A stretch of DNA of 64,000 nucleotides from CAZSXU01 sp964610505. Lineage in GTDB: Bacteria; Arandabacterota; Arandabacteria; JAGLYR01. The position numbers and the translations under genes are program-made. The DNA lies in contig CAZSXU010000001.1 in NCBI GenBank assembly GCA_964610505.1, positions 277,851 through 341,850 of the forward strand, in the 5' to 3' direction. Positions 10,160 to 18,471 of this stretch are shown here, in pieces (position 1 is the stretch's first letter; each line of letters begins with the position of its first letter). The notes under the pieces were generated by a model that saw nothing but the letters and a program-made list of their open reading frames with translations, was not told where the DNA came from and made no database searches.

Positions 10160-10345
10160 CTATCTCATCAAATGCCCGATGATCCAGCCCAGTACCCGAT
10201 CCACCACACCGATGAAGATCGTGATGAGAATCACGGCCACGATGACGACCTTGGTCGAGTTCTTCAGTTCCTCCAGCGTCGGCCAGCTGACCTTCGACAT
10301 CTCGACCTTGACTTCCCTCAGGAATCTCTGGATTCTGTCCTTCAT
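10160..10345 (-). CDS. secE: Preprotein translocase subunit SecE
   Basis: Small membrane subunit of the SecYEG channel, 61 residues. It is of the short single-helix type: an amphipathic cytoplasmic helix containing FLREVKVEMSKVSWPTLEEL (the conserved K-V-x-W-P-T block), then one transmembrane segment VVIVAVILITIFIGVVDRVL. Co-transcribed with nusG. Confidence 0.96.
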   Translation of the reverse strand: MKDRIQRFLREVKVEMSKVSWPTLEELKNSTKVVIVAVILITIFIGVVDRVLGWIIGHLMR

Positions 10346-10398
10346 CTCGACCCGCCCGCATACGCTCTCAAAAATACGCTCTCAAAGATCTGCAAGAT

Positions 10399-10475
10399 TG
10401 GCAGGCCTGGCAGGATTCGAACCTGCAACCACCGGATTTGGAGTCCGGCGCTCTGCCAGTTAGAGCTACAGGCCT
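10399..10475 (-). tRNA. tRNA-Trp (anticodon CCA)
   Basis: A full cloverleaf can be drawn on the minus strand: 7-bp acceptor AGGCCTG/CAGGCCT, T-arm with GGTTCGAATCC, anticodon stem CCGGA/TCCGG around loop CTCCAAA (anticodon CCA). The 3' CCA is encoded. It sits between rpmG and secE, a position often taken by trpT in bacteria. Confidence 0.96.
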
Positions 10476-10514
10476 GTTCCGGTCCACCGTTCAATCAGCT
10501 TCCGCAAGGGCCGC

Positions 10515-10664
10515 CTACCTCGTCTCCTTATGAGGGGTATGCGTCCCGCAGAACCGGCAGAACTTCTTGAATTCGAGCCGGTCCGTCTGCGTGCGCTTGT
10601 TTTTCGTGTGTGTGTAGTTCCGGCGCTTGCACTTCGTGCAGGCCAGGATGACGATTTCTCTCAC
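10515..10664 (-). CDS. rpmG: 50S ribosomal protein L33
   Basis: Small zinc-ribbon ribosomal protein, 49 residues: MREIVILACTKCKRRNYTHT and so on, ending CRFCGTHTPHKETR. Cysteines 9, 12, 36 and 39 form the two CxxC knuckles of the zinc-binding type. It starts with GTG at 10664, and a GGAG site lies upstream. It is located between tuf and tRNA-Trp, its normal place in this operon. Confidence 0.95.
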   Translation of the reverse strand: MREIVILACTKCKRRNYTHTKNKRTQTDRLEFKKFCRFCGTHTPHKETR

Positions 10665-10716
10665 GTCTCTCTACTCCACCGAAGAATCCCTTGCCTGATT
10701 CCTTTTGATGGTGGGT

Positions 10717-11931
10717 TTATTCGATCACTTCGGAGATGACCCCGGCGCCCACGGTCCGGCCTCCCTCGCGAATCGCAAACCGCAACTCCTTCTCCATCGC
10801 AATCGGCGTGATCAACTCCACCGACAACTCCACGTTGTCGCCCGGCATCACCATCTCACGCCCCTCGGGAAGCTGCGCCACCCCCGTCACATCCGTCGTC
10901 CGAAAATAAAACTGAGGACGGTACCCATCAAAAAACGGCGTGTGACGACCCCCCTCCTCCTTCGTCAATATGTACACCTCACCCCGAAACTTCGTGTGAG
11001 GCGTAATCGAACTCGGCGCCGCCAACACCATCCCCCGCTCCAACTCGTCCTTCTCCATCCCACGCAACAACAACCCAATGTTGTCGCCCGCCTCCGCCTC
11101 ATCCATGATCTTCCGAAACATCTCCACGCCCGTCACTACCGTCTTACGGGTCTCCTTGATCCCAACCCGCTCCATCGTGTCCCCAACCTTTACCCGACCA
11201 CGCTCCACTCGACCCGTCCCCACCGTCCCACGACCCGTTATGCTAAACACATCCTCCACCGGCATCAAAAACGGCTTGTCCACATCCCGAACCGGCAACG
11301 GTATATGCTCATCCACCGCCTTCATCAACTCCCAAACAAAACCGCACTTCTCACACTCTTCCTTCCCACAACCACACTCCGACGCCTCCTTCGCACTCCC
11401 ACGAACCACCGGAATGTCATCCCCCGGAAACTCATACTTCGACAACAACTCCCGAACCTCCATGTCCACCAACTCCAAAATCTCCGGGTCGTCCACCAAA
11501 TCCACCTTGTTCAAAAATACCACAACCGCCGGCACGTTCACCTGACGCGCCAACAACACGTGCTCCCGTGTCTGAGGCATCGGACCATCCGCCGCACTCA
11601 CCACCAATATCGCCCCGTCCATCTGCGCCGCACCCGTAATCATGTTCTTCACATAATCCGCATGACCCGGACAGTCCACGTGAGCATAATGACGATTGTC
11701 CGTCTCGTACTCCACATGCGATATCGCGATCGTCAAAATCTTCGTCTCATCACGACGCCCCTGTGACTCCGAAGCCTTCGCCACCTCATCGTAACTCACA
11801 AAACGCGCCAACCCCCTCGACGACAAACACTTCGTGATCGCACTCGTCAACGCCGTCTTCCCATGATCCACATGACCTATCGTCCCTATGTTCACGTGAG
11901 GCTTCGTGCGTACAAACTTCTCCTTCGCCAT
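10717..11931 (-). CDS. tuf: Elongation factor Tu
   Basis: GTPase that delivers aminoacyl-tRNA, 404 residues. G-motifs GHVDHGKT, DCPGHADYV and NKVD are intact, and the three domains are complete to GAGVISEVIE. The start MAKEKFVRTKPHVNIGTIGH at 11931 is preceded by AGGAGGGTG. Two oddities stand out. The end of domain I has a Cys-rich insert (SECGCGKEECEKCGFVW) in place of the usual short linker. Synonymous codons are nearly all G- or T-ending (TTG for Leu, TTT for Phe, ACG, GCG, CGT/CGG), whereas the neighbouring genes and the last ~20 codons of tuf itself use C-rich third positions. Confidence 0.98.
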   Translation of the reverse strand: MAKEKFVRTKPHVNIGTIGHVDHGKTALTSAITKCLSSRGLARFVSYDEVAKASESQGRRDETKILTIAISHVEYETDNRHYAHVDCPGHADYVKNMITGAAQMDGAILVVSAADGPMPQTREHVLLARQVNVPAVVVFLNKVDLVDDPEILELVDMEVRELLSKYEFPGDDIPVVRGSAKEASECGCGKEECEKCGFVWELMKAVDEHIPLPVRDVDKPFLMPVEDVFSITGRGTVGTGRVERGRVKVGDTMERVGIKETRKTVVTGVEMFRKIMDEAEAGDNIGLLLRGMEKDELERGMVLAAPSSITPHTKFRGEVYILTKEEGGRHTPFFDGYRPQFYFRTTDVTGVAQLPEGREMVMPGDNVELSVELITPIAMEKELRFAIREGGRTVGAGVISEVIE

Positions 11932-12000
11932 TACCCACACCCTCCTACAATGCGCCGCTCCCTCGTCGGCTCGTTCCTAACGGTGCGTCTTTTGAACCTG

Positions 12001-12076
12001 TGGAGCCCACGATCGGACTCGAACCGATGACCTTTTGCTTACCATGCAAATGCTCTACCAACTGAGCTACGTGGGC
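12001..12076 (-). tRNA. tRNA-Thr (anticodon GGT)
   Basis: Complete cloverleaf with encoded CCA: acceptor GCCCACG/CGTGGGC, D-arm GCTCAGTTGGTAGAGC, anticodon stem TTTGC/GCAAA with loop ATGGTAA, T-arm GGTTCGAGTCC. It lies about 70 nt upstream of tuf, matching thrT in the classical thrU-tyrU-glyT-thrT-tufB order. Confidence 0.97.
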
Positions 12077-12131
12077 TCGAATGCCTCCCGGCTTGACGCC
12101 GGATGATTCCAAGGTCCGGTCTCTGCATAGT

Positions 12132-12208
12132 TGGAGCGGGAAACGGGATTCGAACCCGCGACCCTCAGCTTGGAAGGCTGATGCTCTAGCCAACTGAGCT
12201 ATTCCCGC
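12132..12208 (-). tRNA. tRNA-Gly (anticodon TCC)
   Basis: Complete cloverleaf with encoded CCA: acceptor GCGGGAA/TTCCCGC, anticodon stem TCAGC/GCTGA with loop CTTCCAA, T-arm GGTTCGAATCC. Corresponds to glyT in the tRNA-tuf cluster. Confidence 0.97.
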
Positions 12209-12483
12209 GCCGACGACGAAGGGCACACATATCCCCGGCAACGATCTCGCGAGGGACATGAACCCATCCCCGGCAACATCCGTTCGCTCTAGAAACGCAG
12301 GGGATGACCCGTCATCTTACCTGCGAGGGGCGGCGGTTCCGTGATTTGAGTCTCCCCTGTCCAATATCGATTGGGACAAGTGCCCGAGACTCCTTTGCCA
12401 ACGCCTCCCCTTGAGCGATGATGGTTTGTTGGCCTTTTTCGTTTTAGGTCCGAAGACCAGAACGTGGATCCCTGCAGGGCCTA

Positions 12484-12568
12484 TGGTGGGGAGGAGAGGA
12501 TTCGAACCTCTGAAGGCGTCGCCAGCAGATTTACAGTCTGCCCCCTTTGACCGCTCGGGAACCTCCCC
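12484..12568 (-). tRNA. tRNA-Tyr (anticodon GTA)
   Basis: Class II tRNA with a long variable arm (about 85 nt) and encoded CCA: acceptor GGGGAGG/CCTCCCC, anticodon GTA within CTGTAAA, T-arm GGTTCGAATCC. It is separated from tRNA-Gly by 275 nt, which is long for this cluster; that spacer shows only a short direct repeat (GTTGCCGGGGAT twice) and no further tRNA. Confidence 0.97.
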
Positions 12569-12683
12569 CATAACCATTCGCCGCCGCTTCGCGTCATCGG
12601 CGAGAGTAGTGAACAAACAAGCACACTACGGCGGCGCGCCCACTGAGGAACAACCAAGTCCGACTTCTCGCGGACGCCCATCC

Positions 12684-12758
12684 TGGAGCTGGCGAGAGGA
12701 CTTGAACCCCCAACCTCCTCATTACAAGTGAGATGCTCTACCATTGAGCTACGCCAGC
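12684..12758 (-). tRNA. tRNA-Thr (anticodon TGT)
   Basis: Complete cloverleaf with encoded CCA: acceptor GCTGGCG/CGCCAGC, D-arm GCTCAATGGTAGAGC, anticodon loop CTTGTAA, T-arm GGTTCAAGTCC. It is the first gene of the operon, about 25 nt downstream of the predicted transcription start. Confidence 0.97.
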
Positions 12759-12789
12759 CCAGCCAAGAGCTTTCCCAAAGTAAATATGC

Positions 12790-12818
12790 AAGATAACAAA
12801 GCCCTCCGGAAGTGTCAA
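12790..12818 (-). promoter_or_regulatory. Promoter of the tRNA-tuf-rplKAJL-rpoBC operon
   Basis: On the minus strand the -35 TTGACA (12813-12818) and -10 TATCTT (12790-12795) are spaced by exactly 17 nt. Upstream of the -35 is a run of T (AAAAAAA on the plus strand) that could act as an UP-like element. The predicted start is near 12783, shortly before the first tRNA. Confidence 0.85.
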
Positions 12819-13329
12819 CAAAAAAATCGCCCGATTGCATCACTTTTTTCCACCCGGCGCGGCCGAATTCGCGCCCACCGTCGACGTTCGGCCGGTCGCG
12901 AGCAGGCTCGATTCCCCACTCTTGGCCCCCGCGAGCATCGACCGCAATCCCGAGCATCGCGGGATACTGTTGAGTGGGGTCGTTTCTCCAACGTTGGTCC
13001 CCGCCTCCTGTTGGGGCAATGTTATGCCTGGCAATAGATTAGACAATCCTCGAGGGCGGGATGGGCGAACCGGAACTTGCGGCTTCAGCCCCCAAACACA
13101 GAGCGGCTTCGCAACTGCCATTGTGACACCATTGCCGCCCTTGCAAATAGTTGCTAATAAAGACATCCGGCGTGCTAACGCCAAAGCGCTACGCCACAGT
13201 GGCGGTTTGTTGTCCAGAGCTGGACCCTGTCGCTCCCAGGAAGGCCCACTTCCATCGACTACCTCTTTCTATACCTCTTTTATATATACCTCTCTTCTAC
13301 ATCTCTCAGGAGGAGGATTCTGCGGTATA
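12819..13329. other. Intergenic region upstream of the tRNA-tuf operon
   Basis: I see no gene in these ~510 bases. There is a short hairpin (GGCGT-GCTA-ACGCC near 13170-13184) and, just past the stop of the radical SAM gene, an A/T-rich stretch with three TACCTCT motifs at 13-16 nt spacing (about 13259-13293). Neither has a recognisable role. Confidence 0.5.
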
Positions 13330-14490
13330 TCATATGAACCGACGAAGGAGCCCGCTCACCGTTTCCTCGAATCCTCCCTCGGCCTTCAGACGGTGGGCGC
13401 GCTCTTGCGCCCACCGGCGACGGCGCGTATCGTCCATGTCTTCCAGACGGCGGAACAGACCCGTCCGCCGGCCGATGACGTAAGTGTCCCGGTCCTCCGG
13501 GTCCAGTGACAAGAACTCGTCGAGTCTGGCGAGAATCTTGTCTTTGTCATCGGGCAGCTGTCCTTCGACTTCCATCAGGAGATTCAGGATGTGGTCGCTC
13601 ACGACGCGTGAACCGACTCCCTCCAGCTGTTCGATGAAAAGACGGATCTCCTCGACGGTCTCGACGTCGTTCGGAGGCTCGAACTCACCCCTCTCCACCT
13701 GATCCGCCAGAGGGACGCCTTCGGGAACGGCCAGACTGCGCAGCCGGATGAAGTGAGGATCGATCTCGTTCAACACTCGGGCCGTTTCCTCGGCATGCTT
13801 CTTCGAGAGCGCCCGGCCGCCGAGTCCCGGCATCACGTACTCCGAAAGTTCCAGACCCGCCTCGAGGACCCGCCGCCCTCCCGCAATGTGCTTCTCGGCC
13901 GTGCATCCCTTCCGAACCAATCGAAGAACCTCATCGCTTCCGGATTCCAGGCCCACGTGCACGCGGTCCAGCCCCACCTCCCGCAACATCCGCAGGTCTT
14001 CCACGCTCCGCCGCGCAAGCGTTTGAGAGCGCGCGTAGCAGGTCACCCGCTCGATGGAGGGGAAGGCCTCCCTCAGCGCCCGGAGAATCGTTGCAAGATC
14101 GTCGGGCTTCACAACCAGGCTGTCCGCATCCTGGAGGAAGGCGGACGACCCGCCGCCCGACAACCAGAGGAGGAGAGATCGAATCGGAAGGCTGAGACCC
14201 GGTCCGTGGAGCAGCCGGCCCAGAACCTCGGGTGGAAACGCGCCGCCGTAGCCCAGGTTCGCCGACATCTGCTTGAGGAGGTCATACCCTCGCTTCATGG
14301 CGTCGATGTCGGACAGAACTTCGTCGACGGTCCTGCGAGAGAATCGAGTATCCTTGTAGACGGGGCAGAAGGTGCACCGATTCCAGGGACAGTTCCGCGT
14401 GACCCGGATGAGGAGCGACGTGGCCTCGCTCGGCGGCCGGATGGGACCCTGTTCGAAATGGATATTGTGCTCAGGCTGTTTCATCGTCAT
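13330..14490 (-). CDS. Radical SAM protein of unknown substrate
   Basis: 386 residues. The N-terminal radical SAM cluster motif reads NCPWNRCTFC (C34, C39, C42), so the spacing is CX4CX2C instead of the common CX3CX2C. Next come a Gly-rich SAM-binding part, the segment VGLESGSDEVLRLVRKGCTAEKHIAGGRRVLEAGLELSEYVMPGLGG (written here only to locate it, residues ~220-270, in shortened form VGLESGSDEV to VMPGLGG), and a C-terminal helical region with FLSLDPEDRDTYVIGRRTG. The start at 14490 has GGAGGT 10 nt upstream. Resembles Elp3/YgiQ-like B12-independent radical SAM proteins; the substrate is unknown. It stands alone upstream of the ribosomal operon on the same strand. Confidence 0.8.
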   Translation of the reverse strand: MTMKQPEHNIHFEQGPIRPPSEATSLLIRVTRNCPWNRCTFCPVYKDTRFSRRTVDEVLSDIDAMKRGYDLLKQMSANLGYGGAFPPEVLGRLLHGPGLSLPIRSLLLWLSGGGSSAFLQDADSLVVKPDDLATILRALREAFPSIERVTCYARSQTLARRSVEDLRMLREVGLDRVHVGLESGSDEVLRLVRKGCTAEKHIAGGRRVLEAGLELSEYVMPGLGGRALSKKHAEETARVLNEIDPHFIRLRSLAVPEGVPLADQVERGEFEPPNDVETVEEIRLFIEQLEGVGSRVVSDHILNLLMEVEGQLPDDKDKILARLDEFLSLDPEDRDTYVIGRRTGLFRRLEDMDDTRRRRWAQERAHRLKAEGGFEETVSGLLRRFI

Positions 14491-14762
14491 CGCTCGGCGG
14501 ACCTCCGTGAACACTTCCATGGTAGCCGAATGGGCGAATGGGAGAAAGGGAGAATGGGCAACACGGCAACAAGGCGAAGCGGCCGGCCCGAGCATGCAGC
14601 GAGAGGCCATGACTGCGGAAGGTTCCGGCGGGAACTCATTTTCACACTTGTTACTGGATTGGCCAGCCCGTAGAGTGATTCTTTGTCTGGCACTGTCGCT
14701 CGCGGAATGTCATCCTAACGCATTCCGGGCGGACAGCGCGTGCAATGGTGGAAGGATGATCC

Positions 14763-16484
14763 ATGGACCCTGCCCCTTCCCGAGAACATGCTGAGCGCCG
14801 GCCCCGACGTTCGGGACACCTCGTCCCCCCTTTTCTTTATGCCGTGTTCGGCCTGATCACCACATACCCACTCTTGCTGCAGGTCAAGACTCACGTCATA
14901 GGAGGCGGTGGCGACTCCCGGATCTTCCTCTGGAACCTCTGGTGGACCCGAAAGGCCCTGTTGGATCCATCCCTTTCTCTTTTCTTCACGGACTACCTGC
15001 ACTACCCTGCCGGAACGAGTCTCGCCTTCCACACACTCTCTTTGTTCAACGGAATACTCGGGATTCCACTCCAAGCGATGTTCGGTCTGCTTGGAGCGTA
15101 TAACGTCCTGATCCTGCTGGGATTCGTCCTGGCTGCATGGGGCATGTATCTTCTGGTCTATTCCCTGACGGAACATCGCGCGGCGTCCGTTCTTGCCGGG
15201 ATCGCTTTCGGCTTCTCTCCCTTTCACGTTGCCCATTCCATGGTTGATCTCAACGTCGCCAGCATCCAGTTCATCCCGTTCACCCTGTACTTTCTTATTC
15301 GGTGGAGGAAAGGCGGTGCATGGAAGAATGCGGCACTCGCCGGCTTCTTTCTTGGCCTCACGGGGCTCTGTCATCTGTACTACCTGCTGTATCTGGGAGG
15401 TATCCTGGGGGTACTGGCTGTCGTGTGGATGCTGCCGGCTTTTGCCCAGAAGTCTAGGCGAAGAACCGTTGTGGGATTCGCGACCGTTGGTGTAATCGCG
15501 GCCTGTGTTGTTGGCCCTGTTCTCGTCCCGATGGTGAGAACGGTGGCAGTGGATGTGAGTGTGATCAACCCCGGACGCCAGGAGGCCTATTCCGCCGATC
15601 TTCTAGCTTACGTCTTGCCCTCTCCCTACCAACCGCTCCTCCGGCAATGGTTGCTCCCGCACTATGTGGCGCTTCCGGGCAACCTCTTCGAGAATACGGT
15701 TACGCCCGGGTTCCTTGTGATGGGCCTGGCCGGGTTTGCCGTCTGGGGAAAGAGCAAGTTGAAGGACAGGCGGCGCTTTGTGTGGTTGATGCTTGCGCTT
15801 GCCGCCTTCATCGTCTCGCTCGGTCCGTCACTTCAAGTGGGGGGAACAACTGTTGGCAAATCCGGGTACCTCCCATATCGCTGGCTGATTCAGAGCATTC
15901 CCGTCATCTCACAAGCCAGGGTACCTTCTCGTCTCGCAATCTTGGTCAGCTGCTCACTCTCGGTCCTGGCCGCCTTCGGCTTGATGGATCTTCTGAAGAG
16001 AATGAGCCCCCCCCGGCAAACCGGAAAGCGGGCGGGTGTTCTGATCCTGGTGTTTTCCCTCCTCATCGCGGAGTTGTGGGCCGCCCCGCTCCCAACGCGG
16101 GCAATGCCCATCCCCGGTTTCTTTCGTGAGATGGCCGACGACGGCGAGGACTATGCGATCCTTCAAATCCCCGTTGAGGGCTGGCAGCCTGCCGTTCTCG
16201 GCATGTACTACCAGACGACGCACGAGAAGCCGCTTTTTGTGGGTGCACTCGCGCGGGATCAGGTCGTGGACACGCAAGCTCTTCTGGAGTGGGAAAGCAA
16301 TCCGATGGACTATGCGTTCATGCTGCGATATCACGTCCGCTACGTCGTCCTGCTGACACCGGATGGCACACTCCCCTGGCAGCAGGGGCTAATGAAGGAA
16401 TTCGATGCTCTCCCTTGGCTAACGCGCGTGGCCAGGGATGAGACTCTGATCGTGGCATACAGAGTCTCCTGGCCCGGTGACTAG
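14763..16484 (+). CDS. Polytopic membrane protein, possible GT-C-type glycosyltransferase
   Basis: 573 residues with about 11-13 hydrophobic segments spread from residue 22 to ~430, then a ~130-residue soluble C-terminal domain. An acidic motif GGGGDSRIFLWNLWW follows the first membrane segment, and HYPAGTSLAFHTLS lies in the first large loop; such early Asp-containing loops are typical of GT-C glycosyltransferases and of related YfhO/DUF-type membrane proteins. The start has GGAAGGA about 7 nt upstream. No glycan genes are adjacent, so the enzymatic role is a guess. Third positions are less C-rich than in the neighbours. Confidence 0.6.
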   Translation: MDPAPSREHAERRPRRSGHLVPPFLYAVFGLITTYPLLLQVKTHVIGGGGDSRIFLWNLWWTRKALLDPSLSLFFTDYLHYPAGTSLAFHTLSLFNGILGIPLQAMFGLLGAYNVLILLGFVLAAWGMYLLVYSLTEHRAASVLAGIAFGFSPFHVAHSMVDLNVASIQFIPFTLYFLIRWRKGGAWKNAALAGFFLGLTGLCHLYYLLYLGGILGVLAVVWMLPAFAQKSRRRTVVGFATVGVIAACVVGPVLVPMVRTVAVDVSVINPGRQEAYSADLLAYVLPSPYQPLLRQWLLPHYVALPGNLFENTVTPGFLVMGLAGFAVWGKSKLKDRRRFVWLMLALAAFIVSLGPSLQVGGTTVGKSGYLPYRWLIQSIPVISQARVPSRLAILVSCSLSVLAAFGLMDLLKRMSPPRQTGKRAGVLILVFSLLIAELWAAPLPTRAMPIPGFFREMADDGEDYAILQIPVEGWQPAVLGMYYQTTHEKPLFVGALARDQVVDTQALLEWESNPMDYAFMLRYHVRYVVLLTPDGTLPWQQGLMKEFDALPWLTRVARDETLIVAYRVSWPGD

Positions 16485-16537
16485 GCGACCTTTTCCGAAA
16501 ACCGAGAGCCGAGGGCCGGAACATCTGCCCTCGGGCC

Positions 16538-16683
16538 GGGCGCGGTGAAGGTTCGCCGGATCGAAAGCCGCAGCGTGGGCTCTTCCAACGTCGCGAGCCG
16601 TCACCCTCCTCGACGATCATCATCCCCCATTCACGCCGTGGCCGAGAGACGCTGAACCTTTGCGGCGCCGCAAGGCCCGTGCA
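16538..16683. repeat. Dispersed repeat family gamma, copy 1
   Basis: About 145 bp of intergenic sequence that aligns with 20409-20563. Shared blocks include GAAGGTTCGCCGGA (GAAGGTCCGCCGGA in the other copy), CATCCCCCATTCACGCCGTGG (ATCCCCCATTCTCGCCGTGG there) and AAGGCCCGTGC. The end forms a palindrome CCTTTGCGGCGCCGCAAGG; in copy 2 the same place still forms a CCTTT/AAAGG hairpin with a different loop. It lies between the membrane-protein gene and the SPASM-like radical SAM gene. Confidence 0.65.
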
Positions 16684-16703
16684 CCTGAGCGGCTACTCCC
16701 ACG

Positions 16704-16732
16704 TTGACATTGTATCCCGAATGCTCGAGAAT
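16704..16732 (+). promoter_or_regulatory. Predicted promoter for radical SAM/SPASM gene
   Basis: -35 TTGACA at 16704-16709 and -10 GAGAAT at 16727-16732, 17 nt apart. The same pair with the same spacing stands before the Mo-enzyme operon at 26677. The predicted start near 16739 leaves a 30-nt leader before the ATG at 16769. Confidence 0.55.
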
Positions 16733-16768
16733 AGAGCCTCGTTATTGTCCCGAACCGTTGAGGCCGCG

Positions 16769-17860
16769 ATGAATACACAGACACACACTGCAGATACCGC
16801 ACCGACCGCGGCCGAGACCGAACGGCCCAGAAGACCGATTCCCGAACACCGCTACCGGATCGGCAAGGGGCTGGCCGCGCGAATCGCCTGGCGGGGACTC
16901 CGCAACATCCTGATGAAACGTCCCATCCTCCTCCCCTTCGAAGTCACCCGGAGCTGCAACTGCAATTGCCGTCATTGCCAGCTCGGCGGGATGATCCCCG
17001 GCGAGAAACAGGCGGGGCCCAATCACTACGCGTCGTTGGTGAAGGCGATCCGGCCCGCCGCCTCGCAGATTTCCGGCGGCGAGCCCCTTCTTCGCTCCGA
17101 CGTCGTCGACATCGCTCGCGCGATCAAGCAACCCGACGGGCTCCCCTACCTGATCTTCGTGACCAACGCGGCCCTTCTGACAGAAGACAAGTATCTCGAT
17201 CTGAAGGACGCCGGCGTGAACCAGTTTTCCATCTCTCTCGACTTCCCCGACAATCGCCACGATGCCTTTCGCGGGTACCCGGGGCTCTTCGAACATCTCT
17301 CCGTGTTTCTTCCCGACCTGGCTCGGAAGTACGGCTTCGGCGACATTGTGATGAACACGGCGATCCAGCGTGAGAACCTTCCCCATCTGATGGAACTGAT
17401 CGACCTCGCCCGTTCCTGGGGGGTCTGCATCTCCTTCAGCGCCTATACGCTGCTTCGGACCGGAGAGGAACGCCTCGACATCAAACAACCCGAGGACCTG
17501 TCGCTTCTCAGGCAAACGCTGGAGAACGTCATCTCCGCCAAATCGAGGGGCGCGCCCGTCATTACGCCAGACGCCGTCCTTCGGCGAACGTACCGCTATT
17601 TCGAGAAGGGAAGCCTCCCGAACTGTGCCGCCGGGCAGAGATCCGCCTGCGTGATGCCGAACGGGGACCTCGTTCCCTGCGCGTATTTCCCCACAACCGC
17701 CTTCGAAACCCAGAAGGAGATGCTGCGGGAGTTCACTCGCGGGAATCAGTGTGGAAAGTGCCTGGTGTCGGTGAGAGCCTACACGGAGCAGTCGGTGAAG
17801 GATCTTCTCTTCGGCTCGCTGCGCGCATACCTGCAGCGCAGAAGAGCTCGCCGTTCATAG
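16769..17860 (+). CDS. Radical SAM/SPASM-like protein
   Basis: 363 residues. The radical SAM motif SCNCNCRHC (CX3CX2C) is near residue 62. It is followed by QISGGEPLLR, the GGEP SAM-binding motif, and FSISLDFPDNRHDAFRG. The C-terminal third carries further cysteines (NCAAGQRSACVMPNGDLVPC, then QCGKCLV) in the layout of a SPASM or twitch auxiliary cluster domain. Such proteins modify peptides or cofactors, but no precursor peptide is visible nearby. I chose MNTQTHTAD at 16769; an upstream GTG (16679) would precede the predicted promoter. Convergent with the merR-type gene. Confidence 0.75.
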   Translation: MNTQTHTADTAPTAAETERPRRPIPEHRYRIGKGLAARIAWRGLRNILMKRPILLPFEVTRSCNCNCRHCQLGGMIPGEKQAGPNHYASLVKAIRPAASQISGGEPLLRSDVVDIARAIKQPDGLPYLIFVTNAALLTEDKYLDLKDAGVNQFSISLDFPDNRHDAFRGYPGLFEHLSVFLPDLARKYGFGDIVMNTAIQRENLPHLMELIDLARSWGVCISFSAYTLLRTGEERLDIKQPEDLSLLRQTLENVISAKSRGAPVITPDAVLRRTYRYFEKGSLPNCAAGQRSACVMPNGDLVPCAYFPTTAFETQKEMLREFTRGNQCGKCLVSVRAYTEQSVKDLLFGSLRAYLQRRRARRS

Positions 17861-17891
17861 CCTGCCACGCCGGCGAAACAGCCAGCCGGGT

Positions 17892-18326
17892 CTATTCGGA
17901 GTTGTCCGCATCGGTGACAGCGAAAATACTCTTCTCAATGAAAGCGTAAACGGGGCAGGCTTTGCACTCCTCGGCCGTGGCGCCGCAGCCGGTTCCACCC
18001 AGGCGCCAACAGGGGGACAGGCCCACCGGGAATCGCTCGCAGCTCTTGCGCTCGGTCTCGGAACAGCTCTTGATCTTCCAGCAGGGAAGCTGGGCAAAGA
18101 GAGCGCGAATCCCCGCGAAGTTCAGCCCGTGTTCCTGAATCAGCTTTCGGATCACATCCACGACTTTGAGGTCGTTGAGAGAATAGAGGCGGCGGCCGCT
18201 ACTGGTTCGAGAAGAGATCAGAAGACCCTCGCGTTCGTAAAGCCGCAACGTCGATTCCGACACGCCCAGCTTCTTCGCTGCCACACCGATGGTCATGATC
18301 GGCTCACAGTTACTGGGAATCTCCAT
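17892..18326 (-). CDS. MerR-family transcriptional regulator with Cys-rich C-terminus
   Basis: 144 residues. The N-terminal winged helix-turn-helix is typical: MTIGVAAKKLGVSESTLRLYEREGLL, then RLYSLNDLKVVDVIRKLIQEHGLNFAGIRALF. The C-terminal 70 residues hold nine cysteines (from CWKIKSC to CKACPVY), a density that suggests metal or Fe-S binding, although no standard ligand spacing is recognisable. The start at 18326 has GAGGAGG 7 nt upstream. Its promoter and a five-unit 39-bp tandem array lie directly upstream (18443-18641). Regulator of unknown targets; self-regulation through the array is plausible. Confidence 0.85.
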   Translation of the reverse strand: MEIPSNCEPIMTIGVAAKKLGVSESTLRLYEREGLLISSRTSSGRRLYSLNDLKVVDVIRKLIQEHGLNFAGIRALFAQLPCWKIKSCSETERKSCERFPVGLSPCWRLGGTGCGATAEECKACPVYAFIEKSIFAVTDADNSE

Positions 18327-18442
18327 CTCGTACCCTCCTCGCGCCATCGTCCGCGGGATCCCCCACCTCGATTGAACCTATGCAGCGGAAGCGTGGGCGC
18401 GAAATGCCGGGGTCCACGTGCCAGACCAGAGGGGTTCACCCC

Positions 18443-18471
18443 AAGGTACAACGATAACTGAGATCTGTCAA
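18443..18471 (-). promoter_or_regulatory. Predicted promoter of the MerR-type gene
   Basis: On the minus strand, -35 TTGACA (18466-18471) and -10 TACCTT (18443-18448) with a 17-nt spacer. The -35 hexamer lies inside the gene-proximal unit of the 39-bp tandem repeat, so the array is built from copies of the promoter's -35 region. Confidence 0.6.

Noticed and set aside
12209..12483. Possible additional tRNA in the spacer between tRNA-Gly and tRNA-Tyr
   Set aside because: I looked for a T-arm (GGTTCRANTCC) and an acceptor pair on both strands and found none.
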